Assembly (NCBI GenBank): GCA_028285525.1 | Contig: JANQOZ010000015.1 | Location: 1 to 51,589, forward strand | Reading direction: 5' to 3' | Length of the DNA: 51,589 nucleotides | Source: Lysobacterales bacterium | Lineage (GTDB): Bacteria > Pseudomonadota > Gammaproteobacteria > Xanthomonadales > SZUA-38 | In this document: one piece after another, positions 19,801 to 26,732 of the stretch | Layout of the letters: each line of letters opens with the position of its first letter | How positions within the stretch are numbered: the first letter of the stretch is position 1 | The notes under the pieces: model-generated | Told to the model about the DNA's origin: nothing | Seen by the model: only the letters and a program-made list of their open reading frames with translations | Databases searched by the model: none | Position numbers and translations under genes: made by a program

Positions 19801-22235
19801 TGGGAACGTTTGGTTCGCTCACCGCTGCGTCTTTAGCCCGAGCGCACCAAACGGGTGTGCTGGACTATGTGCGGACTCTGGCAAACCAGACTTGCCGGGA
19901 TCCCGAGCTGGAGTTGTCTGTTACCTCGCTCCTGATCGGTTCTGGAGAAGGAGGGTTGTCGGTCGCCGATTCGGTCGCCGCACTCATTCAGGGCATTCAG
20001 CAGGCCAACCAACACTTAAGTGCCCAATCGCCGGCAATCCGAATCAGTCATGTCGACATTGTCGAAATTTGGGAAGACCGCACCCTGGAAGCACTCTACG
20101 CCGCGCGGGATCTTGCTCACGGGCTAACCGGGGTAACGTTCGACACGGAAGTTGCTGTGGCCAAGGGTGCCCGGCGCCGTTTGAGTTTTAGACCGGACTT
20201 GGCCTGGTGGCGCCAAATCCATGTGCGGTTAGACGAAGAGCGACGCATGGTATTCAACGCGCTCACCGATCGAGCGCGCATCGATACTCAACATATGTAC
20301 GGCCGATTCGAGGCCATTGAAGCCTACATCGCTTCGGCATCCCAGTTCAGCCATGCGCATGGCGATGCCGTAGGCCGCACGTTGTTCGAATACCTCGTAC
20401 CTCATGCCTACAAGCCTTTTGGGCTGGACGCTGAAAATATTCGCCTGGGCGTCGACGAGCATACGGCCAACATCCCGTGGGAGCTTATTCGGGATCGCGC
20501 GTCGGAAAAAGTAGACGACGCAAAGCCATTGTCGGTGAAATCCGGAATGATCCGGCAGCTGTTGGTGGATCGGCCAGAGGCGCTGCGGGAAACCGCTCGT
20601 GGAGGCAAGGTGTTGGTTATCGCAGATCCGGCTAATACGGGTATGGCGCCGCTGAATGGTGCTGAAGCCGAAGGTCGAGAAGTGAGTGGGCTCTTGAATA
20701 GCCCCTGGGACGTGACTCTGTTATCTAGACCAACGCACTCCGAAATTTTAGAGAGCGTGGTCGCTGAGGACTACCAGGTTATGCACATTGCCGGGCACGG
20801 CGTGGTCGAGCGTGACGACGACGGCAAATTTGTCCAGGCTGGACTAGTTGCGGAAGACGGCAAATTGATTACTGGTACCGTGATCAGCAGCATGCGGCGA
20901 GTGCCGGAGCTAGTGTTTATCAATTGCTGCCACTTGGCACAGCAGCAAACGGGTACCGCGAAGGTCGACGATTTTCGGTTTGTCGCGTCGTCGTTGGCGC
21001 GTGAGACTATCGGGATGGGTGCCAAGGCAGTCGTCGCGGCGGGATGGGCCGTGAGCGACGATTTGGCCCTTGATTTCGCTAAAACCTTTTATAACCGGAT
21101 GCTCAAAGGTGCAACTTTCGGATCTGCGGTGAAAGACGCTCGCAGTGCGATCTACCAGACGGGGAATAATACCTGGGGCGCGTACCAGTGCTACGGCAAC
21201 CCTGACTACCGTTTGATCAATGAACGAGAAGAAAAAAAGGCCAGTCGTAGGAGCTATCTGTCACCGAGGGAAGCGGTGCTAGATCTGGAGAACCTACTCT
21301 CTGACGCCGCGTCGGCTGATGCCGCTGAAGAAGTTCGTAAGGTCAAGAAAAACCTGTCGCTATGCGTATCCGGTCTTAAGTCGGACTGGCTCCAAAACGG
21401 AAATCTTCTAACCACTATTGGCCGTATCTACGGCGAGCTTGAGGAGTTCGAAAAGGGTATTGACTATCTCACTCGCGCCCTAGCCGCTGACACGGCGCCA
21501 CCCACCAACGTGGTGGAAGAACTGGCCAACTATGAAGCCCGGCTAGGACTCAAAGTCTTCAATGATTCGCGTACTCGAGCCCGAGAGTTTTTGCGCAGCT
21601 CGAAAAAGCGCCTGGATTTGCTGATGGATTTAGCCGGAACGTCCTCCCGCCGCTACTCGCTCCTTGGTGGCACGCTGAAGCGTTACTCGCAGGTAGACGA
21701 AAGGCGTCGACGATTGGGTCGACTAATCGCTGCGGCGAAAGCATACGAGACGGCAGCCAGGCTTGCCGGTCGCCAATCACCAGCCAGCACCGTTTACCCT
21801 GAAACCCAGGCGCTCCTTTGTCGGATAGCTTGGCTACGTAGCCAAACCAAAGTGAGGGACTACGCCAGCGACGAGAAAAATGCGCTGGACACCATTGAGC
21901 GCCTGAAGTCTTCAGTCGAGGCATTCGGTTCAACCCCGCGAGACCCATGGTCGCTCGCAGCGCCTATTGATCTGAAGCTTACCAAGTCCTTATGGCAAGG
22001 CGAGCTGCCGCAGCATGAAAATGAACTGATGGAAAGCTATCGTAAGGTGCTGTCCAGGTCGTCTTCTCGTAAGGAGCGTGGGAGCATTCGAGATACGCTC
22101 GACTTTCTTATCTTTCACTATGGACTGGACGACGCAAGAAATGCCGCAGAGCACCGCAGTCTGAAGACGCTCCGTTCTGCGTTGGGAGGCGAAGTTGAAG
22201 GAGCTTCTGTCGCCTTAGGAGGAACGAATGGCTAG
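16890..22235 (+). CDS. Giant CHAT protease with two serine-hydrolase domains
   Basis: A 1,781-aa multidomain protein. Residues ~175-470 form an alpha/beta-hydrolase: LLFIHGTAS (181-189), HLVSHSRGG with nucleophile Ser252, and possible GGDHD (433-437) and NHF (467-469). Residues ~515-840 form an LCAT/PGAP1-like lipase: LPGIMGSNL (525-533), YDWRLS, FLAHSMGGLVVRS with Ser625, MLGTPNGGS, EAGDGSVP with Asp796 and EHG with His818. Residues ~895-1100 are an unassigned alpha/beta region (IVIGLGTFG). Residues ~1180-1430 are a CHAT caspase-like protease, with HIAGHG (His1303) and FINCCH (Cys1347 best fits the catalytic Cys). The tail (1440-1781) is helical and TPR-like. RBS AGGGATAGGGG precedes the ATG. 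The architecture suggests a lipid-cleaving effector governed by a protease. Confidence 0.85.
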   Translation: MKFLVHGRPQQAGVEGVFGESGDEFAVEVLNSYDLSVTRGEGVTPIEIEVDDQAVAELTAETGEVLYLRADELEEDLRVWRGLQRDDSHLTIDSSYWRSSDDTRSMKKLVLRGLRFFGIKSKDDALAAAAKGAAHLTAKAVAAKIESKLVFPNQISRLGSFPDAKLEGISAGDIPVGRPVLLFIHGTASTTEGSFGGLWQASHGVMSDLAKAYPGAIFAFEHATLTKSPLENALDLVSQLPKGARLHLVSHSRGGQVGELLCRANRTEDAAPFDEHDLAFFDPASDLHELALDEDFLKSQRDHLKALNNALEDKVLVVEKFVRVACPVGGTSILSKRLDRWFNLVLNAAGAAGLGAHPVYQFIKTFLVALVAERRDAQDFPGLESMTPESAVARLITRRDVRVASDLTVIAGDVGVEGIRSFLTVLATDWLYGGDHDLVVNTISMRGGAGRLPAASREYFESRADVNHFSYFKSESSASKIRNALLLNSDQLSGFKSLKPFVPGSVRGRTPEPVITGDRPAVFVLPGIMGSNLAVDGDRVWIDFSDLIAGGMAKLAIGKPNIEPDGPHEDSYSDLIAHLSQSHDVVVFPYDWRLSIEDEAKRLSVLVDQRLTSVPDQPVRFLAHSMGGLVVRSLQAQNRNDVWDRVTARSEWRLIMLGTPNGGSHSIVRTLIGWKGLIKLLAGLDFSLSKTELLEIIARYPGLLQLLPDADAAGNQYFRPEVWDRLDDISRLTWFKPVEAEIAAAGAFRQSLNGLSVDPRHVIYVAGKAKETPVSMQFRDPDGFRPLRFFGTEAGDGSVPWASGILHGSSVWYTQAEHGALPRHREAFAAYEALLDSGDTTSTAVSRNPPASKRRGGELFELDESTLLTAPSEAALEDVVFDIRPRDEARKAPASELSVTFVHGDLCFAASPVIVGHYRDDAILSAESIIDSQLDNRLSNSMSTGQYPERIGEADVFLGGEEFPGAIVIGLGTFGSLTAASLARAHQTGVLDYVRTLANQTCRDPELELSVTSLLIGSGEGGLSVADSVAALIQGIQQANQHLSAQSPAIRISHVDIVEIWEDRTLEALYAARDLAHGLTGVTFDTEVAVAKGARRRLSFRPDLAWWRQIHVRLDEERRMVFNALTDRARIDTQHMYGRFEAIEAYIASASQFSHAHGDAVGRTLFEYLVPHAYKPFGLDAENIRLGVDEHTANIPWELIRDRASEKVDDAKPLSVKSGMIRQLLVDRPEALRETARGGKVLVIADPANTGMAPLNGAEAEGREVSGLLNSPWDVTLLSRPTHSEILESVVAEDYQVMHIAGHGVVERDDDGKFVQAGLVAEDGKLITGTVISSMRRVPELVFINCCHLAQQQTGTAKVDDFRFVASSLARETIGMGAKAVVAAGWAVSDDLALDFAKTFYNRMLKGATFGSAVKDARSAIYQTGNNTWGAYQCYGNPDYRLINEREEKKASRRSYLSPREAVLDLENLLSDAASADAAEEVRKVKKNLSLCVSGLKSDWLQNGNLLTTIGRIYGELEEFEKGIDYLTRALAADTAPPTNVVEELANYEARLGLKVFNDSRTRAREFLRSSKKRLDLLMDLAGTSSRRYSLLGGTLKRYSQVDERRRRLGRLIAAAKAYETAARLAGRQSPASTVYPETQALLCRIAWLRSQTKVRDYASDEKNALDTIERLKSSVEAFGSTPRDPWSLAAPIDLKLTKSLWQGELPQHENELMESYRKVLSRSSSRKERGSIRDTLDFLIFHYGLDDARNAAEHRSLKTLRSALGGEVEGASVALGGTNG

Positions 22236-22362
22236 CTTTATGCCCTTACAGATTGTCGTGGTGAGAGACCGTGATGACAGAAGCACGGATGACTACCTTG
22301 CGGCGCTTCAAATCGCGTTCCGAGGTTCACCCCATGCGAGTAAGGGCTCTAACTACCTGGCC
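22228..22362 (+). pseudogene. Truncated gene overlapping the CHAT stop
   Basis: An ATG at 22228 lies within the last codons of the CHAT gene and is preceded by TTAGGAGGAACGA, the strongest ribosome-binding site in this block. About 44 codons (MASFMPLQIVVVRDRDDRS, TDDYLAALQIAFRGSP) read as genuine protein before the sequence becomes IS91-like transposase in another frame. The true downstream part is gone. The overlap and the RBS indicate a second component of the CHAT unit whose gene was cut by insertion copy C. Confidence 0.55.
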
Positions 22363-23058
22363 ACCGCATCGGGACGGCACCACCCATGTCGTGCTGGACC
22401 CGATGGATTTCGTCGCCCGCCTTGCCGCGCTGGCGCCTCCCCCGCGGGTGAATCTGACCCGCTACCACGGCCTGTTGGCGCCCCCGAGCCGGCTGCGGGG
22501 ACAGATCACGGCGGCGCGCCGTGGCAGGGGCGGGCGCCCCAGCACTAAGCCCACCGCAGACCACGAGCCCGAATCTTCGCGCCTACGGCAGTCCATGACC
22601 TGGGCCCCGCGCCTGCGGCGGGTGTTCAACACACCCCAGGGTGGCCTCTCTTGATGCTGCACATCAATTCACCTTCTCGACATAGAAACCTGCGAGGTCT
22701 GCGGCGGACTGGTGAAAGTCATCGCAGCGATTGAGGACCCGGGCGTCATCACTCAGATCCTAAAGCATCTGAGCAAGCGTAAGCTCCATCAGGGCCGGCC
22801 GCCTGCTCGTGGACCACCCGGCCTGTTTGACTGATCAGGGAAGACCATCACCAAAAAAAGGACAGTGCCGCGAGCGGCAGGGCCGGCGTCAGCCTGAAAT
22901 TGCAAATCTGGCCTGGCGATCCCCCCGGCGAGCGCAGAACAGCCGAGAAACGGGCAACGATTCGGGTCGCAGGCCGCCCCAAGAGCTGAACACAAAGGTG
23001 AAACAAGAGCTTCAGAATCGCGCCGCTACTGCGACAGGGCGCTTATTTTCCTTTTCCC
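22363..23058 (+). pseudogene. IS91-like transposase remnant, copy C
   Basis: C-terminal transposase sequence: RDGTTHVVLDPMDFVARL, APPPRVNLTRYHGLLAPPS, RLRGQITAARRGRG, SMTWAPRLRRVFNT. The reading breaks at an extra segment of roughly 45 bases, then continues as DIETCEVCGGLVKVIAA, IEDPGVITQILKHLS and a stop at about 22833. The next ~225 bases closely match those downstream of copy A and end near GCTTATTTTCC, probably the element's end. It is the right-hand boundary of the radical SAM/CHAT block. Confidence 0.8.
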
Positions 23059-23117
23059 CATTGCCCTGGCCGACTGGCTGTACGCGCCAGTGGCTGGCAA
23101 AAGGATGCTACTAGATC

Positions 23118-23146
23118 GAGTATAGACTGTGCGAGATTTGTGCGAG
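23118..23146. repeat. 29-base repeat, first copy
   Basis: This stretch, starting GAGTATAGACTGTGCGAG, recurs at 28662-28690 with one mismatch. The second copy leads directly into a CCCTTTGGGCGCGCCA tRNA-end-like sequence. The pairing suggests that it marks the end of an integrated element. Confidence 0.6.
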
Positions 23147-23240
23147 TGAGTTGCCCTTTGTGCTGCTCAGTGGTGCATTTGCAACGGGCGCCCCTGGTTT
23201 AAAAGATAATTAAAACAATAAGTTAAGGTCCGAAAATCGT

Positions 23241-23286
23241 TCTCCGGAGGCAGAGGTCAGGGGTTCGAATCCCTTCGGGCGCGCCA
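23241..23286 (+). tRNA. 3' fragment of tRNA-Arg(CCG), probable attachment site
   Basis: The sequence runs from the anticodon loop (CTCCGGAGGCAGAGG) through the T arm (GGGGTTCGAATCCC) and the acceptor strand CGGGCGCG to CCA. It matches the 3' half of gammaproteobacterial tRNA-Arg(CCG) as I recall it. The 5' half is absent; what precedes is AT-rich island sequence. A tRNA 3' half followed by the tRNA's own terminator is the signature of an island's distal attachment site. It is not a functional tRNA gene. Confidence 0.8.
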
Positions 23287-23324
23287 TCTACCAAAACGGC
23301 CCTGAATGGGCCGTTTTGGTAGAT
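23286..23324. terminator. Perfect 17-bp hairpin after the tRNA fragment
   Basis: Stem arms at 23286-23302 and 23308-23324 pair perfectly around the 5-base loop TGAAT. The stem contains A4/T4 tracts and would terminate in either direction. It begins at the last base of the tRNA CCA, so it is best read as the tRNA gene's native terminator. Confidence 0.8.
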
Positions 23325-23342
23325 AACGTACCCGAAGGATTT

Positions 23343-23408
23343 GGTTCGAACCCCAAGCAGCGAAGCTGCGTGGTTCGAGCCGAGCGCGCAAAGCGCGCGA
23401 CGCATCGC
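23343..23408. repeat. Hairpin-rich repeat, unit 1
   Basis: This copy contains CCCCAAGCAGCGAAGCTGCG, then GGTTCGAGCCGAGCGCGC, then AAAGCGCGCGACGCATCGC. Small palindromes (GCAGCGAAGCTGC, GCGCGCAAAGCGCGC) dominate. Related units occur at 23478-23582 and 28705-28808. More small palindromes fill the gap to unit 2 (GCTCAGCGACTGAGC, CCCCTTGAGGGG). Confidence 0.65.
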
Positions 23409-23477
23409 GCAGGGAGCTCAGCGACTGAGCGACCCCCTTGAGGGGTGAGGCGGCACAGCCGCCGAATCATCCTCTCG

Positions 23478-23582
23478 GGCGCGTCACTATCCGATTCCCC
23501 AATTTCGGAAATTTTCGCGACCCCAAGCAGCAAAGCTCGCGTGGTTCGAGCCGAGCGCGCAAAGCGCGCGACGCATCGCACA
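23478..23582. repeat. Hairpin-rich repeat, unit 2 (long form)
   Basis: The long form starts GGGCGCGTCACTATCCGATT, continues through CCCCAATTTCGGAAA and then carries the same palindromic tail as unit 1. It is about 95% identical by eye to 28705-28808. Its first bases resemble the end of the tRNA-Arg gene (GGGCGCGCCA). Confidence 0.7.
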
Positions 23583-23588
23583 AAATTT

Positions 23589-23654
23589 CTGGGGTCAGAG
23601 TAAAGGGACAGAGTAAGCCGCTCGGTTTACTCTGTCCCTTTACTCTGACCCCAG
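23589..23654. repeat. REP-like palindrome 1
   Basis: A near-perfect inverted repeat of 66 bases: CTGGGGTCAGAGTAAAGGGA and following bases pair with a mirror arm ending TCTGACCCCAG, giving a stem of about 28 bp or more around a short GC loop. The GGGGTCAG head is shared with palindromes at 30167 and 34727. It is of the REP/BIME type associated with REP-type tyrosine transposases in gammaproteobacteria. Confidence 0.75.
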
Positions 23655-23872
23655 AGAGTATTTTGCCATGTGGAGGCCGATCAGGAACCGGGTAAGTTTG
23701 TGATTCATCAGCTCCACTGTAGCCGCTTGGCAGGCACTGAAGAGCCGTGGCGATGTGGTTACCTGGAGATACCCCGCGACTTCGGTATTCCTAACTCTCG
23801 GTAGCCTCCCGGCAACGAAAAAACGTGCCCGTGTAGCTTGTTGAGAAGTGGTATGCCGGTTCGGAGAAAAAA

Positions 23873-24403
23873 ATGAATAGTCTCGAGAAAGACCCGGGTG
23901 ATTACCGGCAGTTTCTCCAATTCGGCATCATTCGGCGAGCCGCTGATTGGATGCTTTGTGTTTGCCTTCTTTGTCCCGTACTTGCTAGCGCGCAGTGCAG
24001 GGACGAAGAGCAGGTCGTTGAGCGTTACTTGTCTGAGGTTAAGCCTGAACGGGCTGGGCCAGGTCATGTGATCGCATATGAACGTGGAACTGTCGCGGGC
24101 GCGTCGAGAGATGCTCTCGTGCTTCTTTATACTTTTCAGATTTCATCCCAGCGAGAACGGTTCCCTCAATACCTCACGATCTTTAAGCCACGAGATGGTA
24201 ACTGCGTAGCAAGCCAGGCAGTATCGGTGGGCTTTCGCGGTGTCCAGCATTTCACCGAAATCGACTTTGAAGACAAAAAGGTGTGGCTGTCGGGAATGCA
24301 ATGGGTGCCCGGTGACGCGATGTGTTGCCCCTCGATTCCAATAAAGCTTGGCTTTTCTTACAACGGCAAGGGGGCGCCAATCCCACTTGCTGGCAGCAGG
24401 TAG
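23873..24403 (+). CDS. Hypothetical secreted protein
   Basis: An unrecognised 176-aa protein. The ATG at 23873 has GGAG six bases upstream. An apolar segment (LCVCLLCPVLASA, about residues 28-40) followed by QC fits a signal peptide with a long N-region or a start at Met27 (23951). The mature part has several Cys (CRDEE, GNCVA, MCCPS) and looks beta-rich, with an export-type composition. It faces the TonB-domain gene convergently and has no operon partner. Confidence 0.55.
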   Translation: MNSLEKDPGDYRQFLQFGIIRRAADWMLCVCLLCPVLASAQCRDEEQVVERYLSEVKPERAGPGHVIAYERGTVAGASRDALVLLYTFQISSQRERFPQYLTIFKPRDGNCVASQAVSVGFRGVQHFTEIDFEDKKVWLSGMQWVPGDAMCCPSIPIKLGFSYNGKGAPIPLAGSR

Positions 24404-24434
24404 CTGTGACGAAAGATCAGTTCGCCCGGAGCAG

Positions 24435-24860
24435 TCACCGCCCATTTCCTGGAAAGTCGAACTTCAACGTAAAAGGCACGCGTACCGGCTGACGATCGGA
24501 GTTGGACGCCGTAGGTCGAAAGCGCATTCGCTTTACTGCCGTTACCGTAGAACGATCAAATATACCTTCCGGTACAGATTCGACGATTTCTATGTCCCTG
24601 GCTTTGCCTTTAGAGGTGATGGTGAATCTGACTTTGACATAGCCCGAGGTTTGATTGCGGACCGCCTTCCGCGGATAGGTGGGAGGTTCATTCCGGCTCC
24701 ATTCCCAGTATTCGGTGAAACCGTCGAGGACTAGCGGTTCGTCCTCAGCTGCTGCGCCAGGTGAGCTGGTTCCTGCTTGCAGTCCCACGACCATGAGGAA
24801 AGTGAATAGCCACTGAAGGTGGCTCGCAGGCCAGAGTAACGACTTCTTCTGTTCTCTCAT
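24435..24860 (-). CDS. TonB C-terminal domain protein
   Basis: A 141-aa protein. The ATG at 24858-24860 has AAGGA upstream; an earlier ATG would overlap the previous gene. A hydrophobic segment (LLWPASHLQWLFTFLMVV) near the start acts as signal or anchor. Residues ~65-135 show the TonB C-terminal fold: PPTYPRKAVRNQTSGYVKV, RFTITSKGKARDIEIVES, VKRMRFRPTA. There is no proline-rich spacer, so it is not a classical TonB that spans the periplasm. It is the last gene of a three-gene minus-strand unit of secreted proteins. Confidence 0.75.
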   Translation of the reverse strand: MREQKKSLLWPASHLQWLFTFLMVVGLQAGTSSPGAAAEDEPLVLDGFTEYWEWSRNEPPTYPRKAVRNQTSGYVKVRFTITSKGKARDIEIVESVPEGIFDRSTVTAVKRMRFRPTASNSDRQPVRVPFTLKFDFPGNGR

Positions 24861-24868
24861 TGCGATCC

Positions 24869-25429
24869 TTAGTCTGGCCAATCGATTTCGTTGTGGCCGC
24901 TTCCCATGATTTGGTCAGGGTTTTCGCCCAGGATGGCTGAAATCCTTATGGTGTGATCAACCGAGCCTCCGCCGTCACTCACGTTTAGGCGCCAATCAAG
25001 GATTTCACCTAGTTCTGATGACAACTTGATGTTGGGTTGCACACTGAGAGAGGCGCCGAAGGCCCTTCCGATTTTCAGCGGGTTGCCAGCAGAGGTTGCT
25101 CCACTTGCTAACGAGTTAATGCCAACCCGCAGCCAGCTTTGGTCGTCGTCGACGGGTTCTATCTTCAATATCAAATTAAACTGGCCAGCGATCCAGCATT
25201 TGCCGAGTCGGATTTTCTCGATTTGCTTATCATCGATGAGGTGAGTGGCTTCTATGCCAAGACAAAAGTCCTCTTCCGTCTCGAACTTCATGATGGCTAC
25301 GTGGACGTCTCTAGGGAGCAAAACCTGAAGGTCGCCAACATCTAAGGGCCCATAGTGCTGCAATTCTAGATCGACGGCGCTGGCAGGTTGGAAGAGTAGA
25401 AACAGCAAGAGAAACAGAAGTCGACTCAT
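24869..25429 (-). CDS. Hypothetical secreted protein
   Basis: A 186-aa protein of unknown function. The ATG at 25427-25429 is chosen because it begins a textbook signal peptide, MSRLLFLLLFLLFQPASA, cleaved before VDLEL. The mature part is beta-rich with two Cys (DFCLG, KCWI). It ends 8 bases before the TonB-domain gene, consistent with an operon. Confidence 0.6.
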   Translation of the reverse strand: MSRLLFLLLFLLFQPASAVDLELQHYGPLDVGDLQVLLPRDVHVAIMKFETEEDFCLGIEATHLIDDKQIEKIRLGKCWIAGQFNLILKIEPVDDDQSWLRVGINSLASGATSAGNPLKIGRAFGASLSVQPNIKLSSELGEILDWRLNVSDGGGSVDHTIRISAILGENPDQIMGSGHNEIDWPD

Positions 25430-25502
25430 TTGAGAGGTTTTCCACGCGATTTGTGTGCACATAGCGATTGCGTCCAGTCTTCTCCGAGAATCATTACGTG
25501 CT

Positions 25503-26099
25503 CTATTCTGCTTCAATCGACTCAAGGACTGAAGAAAGGGGCTCAAATGATTGATGAAACATATGCATGGGAAAGTCAAAGTAGGCATAGACCCATCCAT
25601 CATCTAACCGCAAGAAATGGTGCGTGACGAAGATACCGTTATGACTTCCTGAGCAAGCCCTCTTGTTGTTGCCGGTCTCAACACACGTCAGGCCTAACGA
25701 CTGCCAGTAGACCTTGTTGTCTTCATAAACAGGTCCGGATAGTCGAACCGTTAGCGCTGAGTTTTCCCCGATCGGGGCATTCTGCACTTTGACGCCATGA
25801 TCATTCGATCCGTAATACCAGCCGGCGGGAACGAGAAGCTTGAATCCCTGGTGGTCTAACACTGTTGGGGCTCTAGAGAGGCAGAAAAGCAGATCGCCTC
25901 GGCCACCGCCAATTGGCTGGTCACAGTCTGCCGCCGACAGCTGGAGCGATGAAAGCATTAGAAGCAAGGAGAATGCGCCGCTCCATTCGCCTGCCTTTGC
26001 GATCGCTGGAACACGTCGCGTTGGTTTTCCTCCCACGGACATACCTTTTGGCTCAAGCCCCATGAGCCAATTGTTCATTAAGGTGCCGCAGCAGATCAA
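25503..26099 (-). CDS. Hypothetical secreted protein
   Basis: An unrecognised protein of up to 198 aa; starts at residues 8 or 20 (MNNWLMG, MSVGGKP) are equally possible. A signal-like segment (SGAFSLLLMLSSLQLSAADC) precedes the mature protein. Features are GFKLLVPAGWYYGSND, LTCVETGNNKRACSG with paired Cys, and HHFLRLDDGWVYAYFDFP. It is the first gene of the minus-strand unit running to the TonB-domain gene. Confidence 0.55.
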   Translation of the reverse strand: MICCGTLMNNWLMGLEPKGMSVGGKPTRRVPAIAKAGEWSGAFSLLLMLSSLQLSAADCDQPIGGGRGDLLFCLSRAPTVLDHQGFKLLVPAGWYYGSNDHGVKVQNAPIGENSALTVRLSGPVYEDNKVYWQSLGLTCVETGNNKRACSGSHNGIFVTHHFLRLDDGWVYAYFDFPMHMFHQSFEPLSSVLESIEAE

Positions 26100-26244
26100 T
26101 CAAGATATACCGCTATCGTTTTCGATTATTTTGGCCGAGCAGCCACCCCCGTGACACAAGGCTAGGGCTTACTCGTCGCACGCCATCGTCTTATCGATGC
26201 GGTGTACCAACTTTTCATGTGATCTGGATATTCTCTCGCGAGCG

Positions 26245-26553
26245 CTACCCAGACTCCAGCAGTTGCTCCATATTCTCCAGGTAGGGCTGCAAAGCCTCTC
26301 TGCCAACACACTCCTGCTCGACATTGCTCAAGATTTGCAGGTCTTGTTCAGTCAAAACCTTGTGCAGGTCCGCCTCTACCCAAAGCAACTCCGATCGCAT
26401 TACCTTTGATTCTGGAAACTCCATATCCCGCACGCTGATCCGCGGCGAGTGTCGTTTCGGTGCTTCCTTAAAATCTGCTTGGTTGGCAATCTGTCCCTCC
26501 ACTGAGGAACTCAACAATATGCAAATCAGACCGAGGCCATATATCCAGTTCAT
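26245..26553 (-). CDS. Small secreted protein
   Basis: A 102-aa protein starting at the ATG 26551-26553, where MNWIYGLGLICILLSSSVEG forms a signal peptide. The mature part (SVRDMEFPESKVMRSELLWV, ADLHKVLTEQDLQILSNVEQ) is charged and helical with a single Cys. Function unknown. It stands alone between two larger minus-strand genes. Confidence 0.5.
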   Translation of the reverse strand: MNWIYGLGLICILLSSSVEGQIANQADFKEAPKRHSPRISVRDMEFPESKVMRSELLWVEADLHKVLTEQDLQILSNVEQECVGREALQPYLENMEQLLESG

Positions 26554-26732
26554 AAAAAACCATCCACACCTGCGAGTATCCCTCGGCCTTGTCAAGGAAC
26601 ATTTGCTGCCAGTCAGGTCACCAACCTTCTGTTTGGTTTCGCTCTGGAACGGCGGGAGACCGCAACCCAATTGGATGATGGTCCAGGAAAGTTAAGGTAA
26701 ATAGGCGTATCTCCATTTTCCAGCCAAACGCA

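Noticed and set aside
23288..23581. Open frame through the repeats after the tRNA fragment
   Set aside because: Translation is repetitive (RCVARFARSARTT appears twice) and explained by the hairpin-rich DNA repeat.
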